64,000 bases of DNA from Brachionus koreanus (taxonomy: Eukaryota > Rotifera > Eurotatoria > Ploima > Brachionidae), in assembly GCA_016987375.1 (NCBI GenBank), contig PJRA01000361.1, forward strand, positions 7,567 through 71,566, in the 5' to 3' direction. Shown here one piece after another: positions 47,675-58,965 of the stretch. A model generated the notes under the pieces. That model was not told where the DNA came from, did no database searches, and worked only from the letters and a program-made list of their open reading frames with translations. The first letter of the stretch is position 1, and each line of letters starts with the position of its first letter. A program made the translations under genes and the position numbers.

Positions 47675-49542
47675 TCACTGCGATTGAAATGAAGTTAAAT
47701 TTTGTGGCGTAATAGAAAAGTAGCTAGCCGCCTGTTGTGAATTTGCATTAGTTAGAACAGAGCTTAGGTTGTTTTGAGACGAATTGGCCAGTTGAGCTGA
47801 GCCAAACTGCAAAAATTGATTGTTCGTCAACTGCTGATTGTTGTATAAATCTAAAAGATTGGTACCTGCTGTGCTTGTAAGAGAACTTGTCAGCGGTGAA
47901 AATGTTGCACTGGTATTTTGGCTCGGAAGCATCAAGTTTGGCGTTGCTGCCAATTGAAAAGTTGGTTGAACTGTGGTACTACCCATTTGTGGATAAAACA
48001 AAGGTTGTATCCTTCAAAAAACAATTAGTTTTCTATGTTCGTTTCAAAAAAGTAGAAAACAAAAAACTCAGTCAAACAATAAACAAAAAAAAAGACTAAT
48101 GTAATAAAAAAATTCTATAATTTATTGAAACTAATTTGCGGATTTATTTATACTTATGCTTAATTTAACAATTGGCCACTTTTAAGTCAGCTATAGACAA
48201 TTTTGTGAGCCCATTGATGTTAGTCAATTCACAGAAGAGCATCTAAGCAAAGCCAAGGTCAAATAAAAGCTCGTTATTCAATCAATCAATGTGAGAAATT
48301 ATCTCGATTTCTATGCTAAAACTATTAATGAGCTTTTAATCGATTTGCTATTTTAACAAAATAAGCATTTTCACTTTTAACATGTTCTGGAAAAAACAAA
48401 CATTTTGAATCATATGTAAGAATAAACTGCAAAAATCAAAGAGAAAAATTTTCGAGGCTTTTGAATTAAGAAAAATAAATTTATTTAAAAAAATTAATAT
48501 TTTAGGTTTCAAAAAAACTTCTAGAGCCTGAGTGTCTTCAGCTATTTTGATTATATTCGTTTATAATAATAAAAAAATTGCCATGTTCTAATTGATTTTG
48601 TCTAATTAAAAAACAAAAAAATTTAATTAAATATTAGATAAAAATGTAAGAGAATTTTCAATAGATTTTGTCAACAAGAATTTTAAGAGCTAATCTTAGC
48701 AAATCGATAAGACATCATTAATATTGATGTATTAAAAAAAAATAAGTGGTTCAAATAACACAAAAAATGTGCTTCAACCTATAAAGAACAAAATAAAAAA
48801 ATTCTAAATATAAATTCAAACACAGACATATCAAAAAACTAATCTTTAAACAAACTTAAAAAAAAAAAGACTTTTTAAAAGATAACCAACCTAAGCCGAA
48901 TAGATTGTATCTAAATTTGTTTGCTTTAAATCGAAAATAATTAAATTGACTATTATTTGAAAATAGTGCTAAATGATTGCGAGTGGTAAAAGTTTATTTT
49001 GGTGCCAACTACTTACCCATATGCAGCTGTGTTTGGAATGGGTATTGGATATCTAGTGAGTGCCAGAGGTATGTAGCTTGTCGGTTGGACAACACGAGAC
49101 TTGACGCCCAAATAGGCCAAATTAACATTGGCCTTGCGTCCGTCGATTATCGGATTTGGATCTAAAACTGCAGCTTCGGCTCCTTCTCTCGTTTCCATGG
49201 TAACCTTAAAATTGTTTACTTACTAGAGAAATATATTTAAACAATTTTTTTGTTTACAAATCCGTATCCGCGACTTTTTCCAGTTGACCTATCCAAAATT
49301 ACCACCGCCTCCTCTATTTTGCCAAAACGTTCAAAAAAGCTTCTCAAACTCTCATCTGTTGTGTGATAGGGAAGACCGCCGACAAATATTTTCGTAAATG
49401 TTGTGTCCTTGATGGTTTCATTTGTCACACTTGGCTGTGCTTGTTGATTTACTATATTGCTGTTCTGCTGTAAAAGACCAAGGGTCTGATACGCTAAATT
49501 TTGTCCGTTTAATAACGCTGAATTTGAATTGCTTGTTTGCAT
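47675..49542 (-). CDS. RBM24: RNA-binding protein of the RBM24/RBM38 (SEB4) family
   Basis: A single-RRM protein; in animals RBM24 and RBM38 control mRNA stability and muscle- or differentiation-specific splicing. Exons 49542-49258, 49204-49017 and 48011-47675 give 269 aa in frame. The RRM begins at [20 protein letters not shown] (RNP2) and has [10 protein letters not shown] (RNP1) across the exon 1/2 junction. The family-specific extension [19 protein letters not shown] is almost invariant. An Asn/Gln-rich N-terminal leader of about 45 residues precedes the RRM, and the C-terminus is a Gln/Asn/Ser/Thr-rich low-complexity tail in place of the Ala-rich vertebrate tail. RBM24 and RBM38 cannot be told apart here. 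Intron 48012-49016 is AT-rich with no clear element. Confidence 0.9.
48012..49016. other. RBM24-like intron 2
   Basis: A 1-kb intron. A plus-strand patch at 48185-48270 has slightly higher GC and a short open frame but no recognisable family; the rest is AT-rich. Confidence 0.5.
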
Positions 49543-50924
49543 CTAATTAAAATAAAATTTTAAATTTTTTTTATTTTAAAATTTACGTACTAATAAATTA
49601 AATTTTTTTTTTCGAAAAATTCTATGAGAATTTGTCATCTTTAAACAAAACCTTTAGAATTTCTCAGCAACGAGAAAAAGAAAAGAAACAAAAGCATTGC
49701 CAGCGACACAAGAAAAACTATATATATAAATATATATATATATATGTATATTTATTTATTATAAATAAACTCTATAATAAAGCACTTGACAATTTTTGAT
49801 ATTTGATTCTGTGTGAGCATCGGTTCCAAGAGTGGCCACACTATGCCACTTAAATTTGATATCTCAAATGTTTTCTTAGACTCTTAAATTTTTTGTAAGA
49901 AAACAAAGCTTGGCTTTTTTATGAATGCCTACTGCAAATTTAATTTATTTTAATATTTTTTTAGGTCAATTTAGCAAAAAAAAAAAGTTGGTTTTGTTTA
50001 TATTTTTGAGTATTCCAGGATTTGCATGAAAATGTTTGATTTTTTTTTCAAACTTAATTAGATTAATTCCAATTGTTATTTTAAATTGAATTTAAAGTGA
50101 ATCTTTTAAAAGTGTTTGTATAAGGTAAAATAAGTCAATCTATGAATTTTTTTTAGAATTAATTGTTTAGATTAAAAAAAGAGTTTAAATAAAATTATCA
50201 AATTATAATGAATTATGCCAGTGTGTAAGAGTTTTGACAATCACTTAGAAAATAAAATACAATCTTATAATTGTTGTTTTTCGAATAGCTTAGTTGTTTC
50301 AAATTTAAAAAAAGCTCTTAAATTTTGGCATCCCCAGAACAACATTCTACTTTTGTGTAGGATGCTTACTTTCTAAAAATTACAAATTGCTATTGAACAC
50401 AAAAAATGTTCTTAACGATGGCCAATTTTAATTTCCATTACAAATAATTTAAAAAAAAGACTTTTTATTATTAATTTTTTTTTAAATTTCAAAAATTCAA
50501 AAGGAACATTTTTTGAAAATTATTAAAAATTTTATTTTTTAAATTTAATCCAATTAGTTAAATGAGTTAAAATAGTTTTGATTTAATTTTTTTTTTAGTT
50601 CAAAATTATTTAGCTGGCACACATTTTTTACGAAAAGAGGTTAATGGTTGCAAAAGAAAAATTTTTTTTTATAGTTTAGAAAAATATTTTTAGAAAAAAA
50701 ATAAATAATTGTAAACAAATATCTAGAATTTTTTATATAAGCTTTTTTATTTTATGGTAAATTTTTTAAATAAAAATATTTAATATTATTAACATATTAG
50801 GTCTAAAACAAAAAAAAGCCTAGAAAATTCTTTTCTAGTCCTTGAAGTGACAAAGCCAGCTTTATGCATTAAGGACTAGAAAACTGCTCTGAGGCTATGT
50901 AAAAAAATGACTTAACAAAATATT
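49543..50924. other. Upstream region of RBM24-like gene
   Basis: Contains an (AT)n-rich tract at about 49720-49755 and a hairpin at 50831-50883. The remainder is AT-rich with no coding signal. Confidence 0.55.
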
Positions 50925-51102
50925 TTAACAACAGATTGGAAATGGTGTTATTGCGAATGGAATTCTAATTGGAGGACATACGTAAACCGGACAACAGCAT
51001 GAAGTTGGACATTGTCTGATTCTGTAACTTCCGACTTTTTTACAACAGCCTATAACTTAAAAATTAAAAAAAATATATAAAACTTTTGATTTTCTTACTC
51101 AT
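50925..51102 (-). CDS. Candidate cysteine-rich microprotein
   Basis: Exon 51102-51099 (ATG plus one base, followed by GTAAGA) and exon 51055-50925 would encode 44 aa. The peptide is dense in Cys and Pro: IIGCCKKVG, CPTSCCCPVYVCPP and a final CC stop. Eight of its last 40 residues are cysteine, and the segment is much richer in G+C than its flanks. No signal peptide is seen in this model, so an upstream exon could be missing. I recognise no family. A tiny first exon is a weak assumption, but the cysteine pattern is unlikely by chance in DNA of this composition. Confidence 0.4.
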
Positions 51103-51319
51103 TTTATCAAATGTGTGAATAAATTCCAAGTACAAAATTCTTTCATAAGACTATCTATTTATATTAACAAATTTCTATATACAAACAATATAAACAACAT
51201 TAGAAGAATTTCAATTAAATGATAAAATACCATTTAATAAAAAAACTAAACAATTAATTTTTAATTAAATAAATTTATTGAAACAAAACAAAATAAATAA
51301 AAATTTGGTATGCTTGGAC
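51103..51319. other. Short spacer downstream of GLUT gene A
   Basis: 217 bp AT-rich spacer; nothing recognisable. Confidence 0.4.
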
Positions 51320-52986
51320 TTAAATGTCAGACATGAGAATATTGTTGCTAGCTGAGAGACCATTTAGTTTGATGTTAATTTCTTCGAAGCTTTTGCCTTT
51401 GGTCTCAGGCACTTTTTTCATTATGACCAGAAGCGAGATTAAAACAATAACGCAAAAAACAATAAACACATTTTCTCCTAGCAATCCAGCTAGTTTTGGG
51501 AAGAGCAAAGTGAGCCAAAAGTTGGCCACCCAATTGGTAAACATGCAAATAGCAAGAGCAGCACCTCGAGCGTCCTGGCCAAAGCATTCTGCCGCATAAA
51601 TGAACGGAATCGGACCTAGACCGACTGCAAAGCATACTATAAACACCATAATGCAAACAATACTCAAAGTAGAAAATATTGATTCTTTCTTGAAAAAAAA
51701 TTATTTAAATTAATTTTTAGATTTTTTAAAATTATTTTTTTCTAAATTAAATTATCAATTTTACTTACCAAATGTAGGAAAACAGTTAAAACTATAAAAT
51801 CGACAACTATAATAAACATTGGAATAATTAGCAATGGCCTACGGCCGAGTTTATCAATTAGAAAAGTGCATAAAATAGTTGATAAAAAGTTTATAAGACC
51901 AGTTAAAAAAATTGCATACTGAATATTTTCTTGAGCTATTCCAGCATTTTTGAAAATTCTTTCCGAATAGAAAAAAATAGCATTTATTCCACACAATTGT
52001 TGAGCTATTTGCAATACGAGAGAAGTAATCAGCGACCATCTGAATCTGGACTCAGTGAACAGTTGACCAAACGAGACATTTTTAATTTTAGCATTATCTG
52101 TACTAGTTTCTTTGAAAATTATTTGCAATTCTGAATTAACATTGTCCCTATTGCGAAGCTTCATTAAAGCCCGTTCAGCTGCTTCAGTTTTTCGGTAGCT
52201 GATTAAAGCCTTGGGAGTTTCTGGGAAATAAAAGGATAAAAATAGGACTCCTATTACTGATGGAATGAGTGGAAAAGCAAGCAAAAAATGCCATGTTGTT
52301 TGATTGCCAAGTAGTTCTTTGAAGCCTAATATTTGAGCGACCAAAATTCCAATTGTAAGACAAAGTTGATGTGCCACGCCAGTCTGACCACGCAGAGAAG
52401 CTGGCGAAATTTCGGACAAGTAAGTTGGTATCAAACTGCACGACATGCCGCCTTGGACTCCAAATAAAAACCGACTTATAATCAATAGATTTGGAAAACT
52501 GGAATAAAATGACACTGCTACTAGGACCGAACCACTCAGACTGAATATATAATGAAATAGAATGCCGCCTTTGCGACCCAATGTGTCCAATATGTACTTG
52601 GACATAAATGCGCCAATCATGCCACCAACCACAAACAAAGAGTTAATCAATGTCCATATGTTTTCAACTGTAGACTCTGTATATTTAGATGAATTTCCTT
52701 CACTCGATTTGTTCATGTCTTGAAATAAAAAGCTTTCTTCGCTGATAAATTTTTTAAGTATGTCAGTTGGTGAATTCATAACACTTATATTGTAGCCAAA
52801 TTGAAACGAAGCTAATGTTACGGTCATTACACAAAAGAACAAATAAAGTGTCCATTTCTTGAATTTTTAAAATTTAAAAAAAAAATAGATAAAATATATT
52901 AATTCTTTAATTACTTGATTAATCTGTTCACTAGCTCTTTTTAGGTCATTGCATGCCTTCGATTCGTCTGTATTCGAATAACCCAT
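51320..52986 (-). CDS. SLC2A-like: Facilitated sugar transporter, GLUT/SLC2 family (copy A)
   Basis: A 12-helix major-facilitator hexose transporter of the plasma membrane. Exons 52986-52915, 52857-51769 and 51688-51320 give 509 aa, the usual GLUT length. Signatures: FQFGYNISVMNSP in TM1, LGRKGG (loop 2-3), RFLFGVQGGMS then PTYLSEISPASLRG (the sugar-transporter signature), PETPKAL in the central loop, QQLCGINAIFFYS in TM7 (QLSGINAVFYYS in GLUT1), DKLGRRPL, GLGPIPFIYAAE in TM10 and KVPETKGKSFEEI after TM12. Extracellular loop 1 is short (about 36 residues). It lies in tandem with copy B and shares a 171-bp identical tract with it. Likely a class I-type glucose or related sugar carrier; the substrate is not provable from sequence. 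Confidence 0.93.
52315..52485 (-). repeat. Tract identical between GLUT copies A and B (A side)
   Basis: 171 bp with no difference from 55343-55513, covering the TM4-TM5 region with RFLFGVQGGMS to LVAQILGFKE. The flanking sequence on both sides diverges at once. Confidence 0.9.
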
Positions 52987-54240
52987 TTAACAATTTTGTT
53001 TTTCTTTTTTTAAATTTAATTTTTTCTTAAATACAAGACACTCTTTGTTACAGAACAGGGTGTGTAAAAGAGAGACTTTTTTTAGAATCAAAATGATGAA
53101 TTTACAAAAGCGCTCTTCTTATTTTTAAATAAATAAGCTTCATGTCTAATTTTAAACTAGATTTAAGCTCATGATGACTAAATTTTAAACGATTTATTTT
53201 CTCTTTTTGTTTTAGCATTAGTCTTAAAACAACTGAATTAAATTAAAAATTAAAATTTTATATTGAAAAATTAAATTTAAAATTAAATCAATTTTTTATG
53301 TGAAGATTTTTTGGTTATATTTTACTGAAAATTTAAATCATTTACCGTATTTCTTAGCATATAAGTGCTCTAAATAGTTTCTTTTTTGAATAATTGACTT
53401 GAATTCGATATTTTATTATACTTAGCATTTGTTTATCAGAAAAATTTTGAAATGAAGCAAGTTGCATCGCTTTAAAAATTGGAATTTTAGAGGTTAACAC
53501 TTATTTGCAAGGGAATAAGGTATTTAAAGATTTGAATATTTTAATTATTTTAATTATTATTTAATTATTTTAAGAGACTAATTCACAAGCCAAAAGATCG
53601 AATTCAAAGAAATTTTTAAGTGTTCATAAACAATGCCTTTGCAATTGCTATCTTACTATTTCCTCTTTTTTTCCTGAATCATCAAATATATAAAAAATGT
53701 ATTCTGTTACTCTCTATCTTAATTTATCTAATTTTAATTTTAATATTTCTGTATTTTTTAATTTTTATTATTCTTACTTCATTTTTTTTTATTTTTTATT
53801 TTCATTTTATTCCATTTAACTTTATTTTGATTTTATTTTTATTTTTAATCTGAACTTCAGATTAAAGCTCGATACAGAAATACAAATAAATAAATAATAA
53901 TGTCAGGTAAGAATGTGTAACTGAAACAAGAGTAGTGATTTTTGTTCTATTTGTAAATTTTATACTTACAGATGTACTTACAGATATATCTGATATAAAT
54001 CTATTTTTGTTGTATGTTAATTGATTCAAAGCAAAAAGAATGCAAATTTAGTTTTTTATTAATTTTGAATTTTATTTTGAATATATTTTTAAATTTAAAC
54101 AAAAAAAAAGGTTTGAATCGGAAAAAATTATTCGTAACTTAATTTATTCAAAAAAGAATAGCTTAAGTATTCTCATTTCTGTTTTACTAAAAAAACAATT
54201 AGAAAAAAACTAATTAGAAAAAAAATTCAAGAGAAATTTT
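52987..54240. other. Spacer between the two GLUT genes
   Basis: 1.25 kb of AT-rich DNA containing the non-LTR 3' end at 53625-53895. The copy A promoter must lie at its left end. Confidence 0.55.
53625..53895 (+). mobile_element. Non-LTR retrotransposon 3' UTR fragment
   Basis: TTGCTATCTTACTATTTCC (compare 44355-44375), CTGTTACTC and a long T-rich run end with CTTCAGATTAAAGCTCGATA, CAGAAATACAAATAAATAAA. The last block is the tail shared with 13273-13312 and the inverted 25095-25145. Confidence 0.65.
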
Positions 54241-56288
54241 TTAAGCTTTGGCATTGGATATCATTAATTGTTCTTTATTGTCATACTCATATTTTTCTTT
54301 ATTCAGCTTTCTAATTACTTCGTCAACACTGCGACCTTTTGTCTCTGGCACTTTGACTATTATTACAACTAATGAAATTAGGACTATAGCTGCAAAAATA
54401 AGAAAAACGTAATTTTTTAGAATCAAAGCGAGTGACGGGAAGAACAAGGTCAAAAACAAATTGGCCACCCAATTGGTGAACATGCACACGGCCAGCGCTG
54501 CACCTCTAGCATCTTGTCTGAAGCATTCGGTGACATAAACAAACGGAATTGGTCCAAGGCCGATTGCGAAGCAAATTATAAATATAATTACACACACAAT
54601 GCTCAAGTAGGAAAATATTTTTCCATTTTCCTAATAAGAGAAAATTGAAAATAAAAAATTAAATTTTTATTTTATCAATTATTACCAATGTAATGTTTAA
54701 AAATGGAATTATTACTTTATCTGGTGACTTAAAAAGAAATATAATTTTAAAATATGTGTGTATTTTTTTTTCAATCTAAAATCTAATTACTTGAAATTGT
54801 AAAAATGTTGTAAGTAGAATAAAATTGATAATAATTACTGACATTGGAAATACTAGCAAAGGCTTTCTTCCCAATCGATCAATAATCATAACACAAATAA
54901 CTGTAGTAATGAAATTAACAACACCAGTAGACAAAACAGCATATTGAATATAATCATCTTCAATTCCAGAATTTCTGAATATACTTTCAGAATAAAAGAA
55001 AACTGCATTTATGCCGCAAAGTTGTTGGGCTATTTGCAAGACCAATGATGTAATTAGAGACCAGCGCAATTTGGCCGAAGTTAACAATTTGCCAAAAGAA
55101 ACCACGCTTTGACTTTGATTTGAATTTTTGGCCTCTTTTTGAATCTCGTCCATGTCCAAGTCAACATTAACTCTTTTTCTTAACAGTTGAAGAGCTTTAC
55201 GGGCTGCTATAGGGTCTGAATTTGTCAAAAGCAAAGCTTTGGGAGTTTCGGGAAACAAAAAAGTCAAGCTCAAGCTTCCTGCTACTGCTGGAACTAAAGG
55301 CATAGCTAAAAGAATGTGCCACAAGTATTGATTGCCAAGTATTTCTTTGAAGCCTAATATTTGAGCGACCAAAATTCCAATTGTAAGACAAAGTTGATGT
55401 GCCACGCCAGTCTGACCACGCAGAGAAGCTGGCGAAATTTCGGACAAGTAAGTTGGTATCAAACTGCACGACATGCCGCCTTGGACTCCAAATAAAAACC
55501 GACTTATAATCAAACAAATTGGAGAATTGAAATAAAACGAAAAAATGACCAGAATGCCGCCAATTACTGGAAACAAGTTGTGAAATAGAATTCCTTTTTT
55601 TCGGCCGAGTATGTCAAGAACATATTTGGAACCAAATGCTCCAATCATGCCTCCTATTACAAACAAACAATTAATCGCTGTCCATATGTAATCAGTTACT
55701 TTGTAAACTTTTTCCTTTCCATTATTTAATTCAACTCGTTTTGATTCAAGCAATTGGGTCTTATTTTCTAATACTTTTCCTAAATATTCGAATAACTGAT
55801 CTACAGTCATGCTTTTGTTATACTTTTCTTTAATTTGTTTTTCTTTTTCTTCGCGTTCTTTATCCATTTTTTCTCTTAATTCAGTATCACCAGTCCAAAA
55901 AGTTTCCAAATAGATAGATTTCTTCTCCTCATATTTGTAGAATTCTTCGTTATATTTGGACTTGTTGCCTTTTAGCCAGCCTTCGTTTAATTCGAATAGC
56001 GCCTTGCCGTCATGGTATCTTTTAAACAAAAATGTATTGTTGACTATGAACTCTTTTAGTACTCGGGTCGGTGGATTCAGTGAGCTAATGTTGTAGCCAA
56101 ACTGAAACGAGGCTGATGTTACTGTTATAACACATAGAAACAAACTTAAATTCCATTTCTTTGAGAAAAGAAAATTAAATAAAAAAACGTAGGGTAATTT
56201 AAAAAATTAGAAAATTTATTACGTCTTTTAACTTTTTGGTGTTTGAGTTGGTCAAATTTTGATAAACTTCGTTGTTGTCTTCAGACAT
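54241..56288 (-). CDS. SLC2A-like: Facilitated sugar transporter, GLUT/SLC2 family (copy B, long loop 1)
   Basis: Paralog of copy A in tandem. Exons 56288-56223, 56158-54791, 54727-54686 and 54630-54241 give 621 aa. The same signatures occur: FQFGYNISSLNPP, LGRKKG, RFLFGVQGGMS, PTYLSEISPASLRG, PETPKAL, QQLCGINAVFFYS, DRLGRKPL, GLGPIPFVYVTE and KVPETKGRS. Two differences stand out. Extracellular loop 1 between TM1 and TM2 is about 127 residues, some 90 longer than in copy A, and Lys/Glu-rich with probable helix. A 42-nt exon (SPDKVIIPFLNITL) is added between TM9 and TM10; copy A lacks it. Residues 1-22 are acidic and cytosolic. Duplicate genes with diverging function and a shared converted core are likely. 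Confidence 0.92.
55343..55513 (-). repeat. Tract identical between GLUT copies A and B (B side)
   Basis: Partner of 52315-52485; exact 171-bp match within otherwise diverged paralogs. Confidence 0.9.
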
Positions 56289-56875
56289 AGCTAAGCTTAA
56301 CCTAATTCTAAAAAGCACAAGTTTTAAGTTTTAAGTTTGTGAAAACACCGCTAGTTGCTTGTATTATAATAATTTTTTTTATCATAATTTTATAGCCGTA
56401 CAATTGAGCTTATTTAGTCTCATTTGTGTAGCCGACCGATAGAAATGAATACTTAATAGCTTAATATTGTGAGCTAATAAATTTGCTATTTATTTATCAC
56501 ACTTTAAAAGCAAAACTTGTAAAATAAAATAGATAAAAATTTAGATAAAAGTATTGAGTTTAAGTTTATTCCAAACGACGCAGCTGATATGGTAAATGAG
56601 TTAAATTGAATATAATTTTTTAAACCAAAAATTAGTTTTATTATTAGATAATTTATTAGTTACCTTTATCTTATTAAATTTTTAGATATGTTAAATTTTT
56701 TTTTCACTATAGTCATATGATTGAGAAAAAAACGCTCACGTTTAAAAAAAGAAACAACTAATGAATAGAAAGCCACAGGTGTTTGTTGTTGGTTAAAGGT
56801 TACAATCCTAACTATTAATTTAAGATCTTAAAAGAACAAACGTGCTTTTGAATACAAATTTTAGATTCAGCTAGC

Positions 56876-57053
56876 TTATTTTTGAAAATCCTCTCTAAAT
56901 AGTCCGATTAAATATTTAGCATTTTTTTCTACATCATCATATGATATTTCCACACCCTCAGCTAGAAGAAGAGCTTTGCATGACTCGAAAGCATCTAGAG
57001 GATTGATTTTTGCACACTCTTTATTTTTGAGAGAGAAAAGTTTTTTTTCTAAT
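56876..57053 (-). CDS. Unassigned exon-like ORF (58 codons)
   Basis: The frame opens after a good acceptor (CTACTGCAG) and ends at TAA. It encodes LEKKLFSLKN, then CAKINPLDAFESCKALLLAE, then an acidic stretch and a final YLIGLFREDFQK. Codon use is balanced and GC is above the surroundings, like the real exons here. It looks like the last exon of a gene or a duplicated gene fragment. There is no ATG, and I found no partner exon within 4 kb upstream on the minus strand. Family unknown. Confidence 0.35.
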
Positions 57054-58474
57054 CTGCAGTAGATTGAATTTTAGTTTCAACATATAAACCGATGAATTTA
57101 TTCAACAAAATAAAATACTTTGAAATTATAAACTAATATTTACAATACAAAGAAAAATATAAAGATTTAGAATTTTGATTTAAAGTATTTAATAATCAAA
57201 AATTATTTTAAAAACTTGGAAACTTTTTTTAGCTATCAAAAAATTTCTATAAACTATTTAATTCGAGATAAAAAAATATATGCCGCGATAGCATTTAAAG
57301 CTTTTTAGTTAAGTAAGAAAAAAAAATTGAATATATCATTTCTTAGTTTAATTTACAATTTTGTAACCAGTTTTTAAAAATTTGCTTTAAAAATGCATTA
57401 GAAAAATAATTAGATTGATTTAAAGAAACTTTTTTTTAACTTGAGTTTTAATCACGTGATTAAAGAAAATATTTTAATTTTAATAAATGAATTTTGCAAT
57501 AATAGTGTATTTGAAACATTAAAATTTAATTTATATTCATGACTTTGATTATAACCAAATGAAAAAAATTATAAAATTCAGCTCTATTATGATACTATAT
57601 TCGATTACTTAACAAATTTTGTTTGGTTATCAAGTCAAAAAATTATATAAATATTATATAAACAATTAAAATAAGTTAAGTTTTTTTAGGAGCATATTGT
57701 TAATGCAAGAAAAAAAATATTTGAAATGAATCATCCTAAATTTTAAGTTGAGAGCAATAGTAACTCTTTAAAATAAATGCAATACTACCTTTTGCTATTA
57801 ATTTAGCTATAAATAATTATTCAGTGTAAAATAACTTTATTTTTGCAAAATCTATAACTCATTTAGAGTCTAGATGAAATTTAGACTTTTGAAAAATAAA
57901 ATATAAAATTTCAATCAATTGATCTATGAAATTATTTTATTCTATTTTATTTCATTTGTTTATTATTATCAAATTTAAATGTCAATTTTTAGAAGATGCG
58001 CTTTGTTTTTTAAATCTTTCAACTACTAATAAGTAAACAGATTTTTGAAAAAGCTTTATCTTACCTCATTTTTTATTATTCAACATTTGTATATTTGTGA
58101 AAGTTTCATCTAAACTGATTCAAGAAAACATTGTGTATGTTAAAATAAAATAATTATTCACAATAATTTTTATTCATAAATCCTACCATTTTATTTAACA
58201 TCAAAACATAACAAAAAAATATTAGTGTATTTAGAACTATTTAAATCATTCTATTTAGAACATAGTTTTATTCAAATTTCTTTTGAAAACAAGAAATTTA
58301 ATAAAATAATATATAGGTAATAATTTGAATTTAAAAGCTTTATTTATAAATCATGAACTACCTAAGTTTATTGAAAAAAATAAATAACCAATTCTAAACA
58401 TGATGATATAATTGAATCTACTCTTTCTCTGATATCTTTTAATGATTTTAATATTTATTGCAGACTAGCTTCAT

Positions 58475-58520
58475 TAGGTTCTGTAAAATTTAGTACAATA
58501 GAACAAAACAAAATGTTTTT
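58475..58520 (-). mobile_element. Non-LTR 3' tail related to the 34.3 kb copy
   Basis: Contains AAATTTAGTACAATAGAACA followed by AAACAAAA, matching 34262-34290 nearly base for base. Truncated insertion. Confidence 0.5.
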
Positions 58521-58863
58521 AAATAGCAGCATAATTTAAATTTGGGTGTTGTATATTTTGCCGATATTCTGTACATCATTAGCAGACTTTACTATCGAAG
58601 CAACTTTATTTTTGCACTGTGTTGCATTTAAAAAATATTATAAATTTAATAGAAATAGATGCTTTTATGCTTTTTTTGCACTAATTTCTGTTCTATTTTT
58701 TTTCTTATTAATTTGTCCCAAATTTCACAAAACTATTAGTTACTTAAATTTAAATGCCACAAATTCTTAGTTTTTCTATTTATAAATAAAATAAATTTTT
58801 TGCTTATTCGTACCTTGCGAAGTATGGGATCATTTGATTTCTTTGTACCTATTTTAATTCTTT

Positions 58864-58965
58864 GACAGTCCGGTAGTTAGTGTTACGCGCTTGCAGCCGG
58901 AACTGAGTGGGCATTTGACCGCCTGATTGATGTCGGGTGTTCGAACCACAACACCATAGGACCGT
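58864..58965 (+). mobile_element. tRNA-like SINE head
   Basis: A GC-rich island of about 100 bp in very AT-rich DNA. GGTAGTTAGTGTTACGCGCT is box A-like and GGTGTTCGAACC is box B-like. Spacing between the boxes is about 55 bp. GTCC at the start and GGAC at the end could pair, but the anticodon arm does not fold as a standard tRNA, so a SINE is preferred. Its tail is A/T-rich. Confidence 0.6.

Noticed and set aside
48185..48270. Short plus-strand frame in the RBM24-like intron
   Set aside because: Coding-like for about 26 codons only; no start or splice partners and no known family.
58546..58770. 74-codon plus-strand hydrophobic frame
   Set aside because: Phe/Leu-rich composition is what T-rich DNA gives by chance; no signal or family evidence.
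58864..58965. A functional tRNA gene
   Set aside because: Box motifs are present but the anticodon stem and T-stem do not pair properly, so a SINE is preferred.
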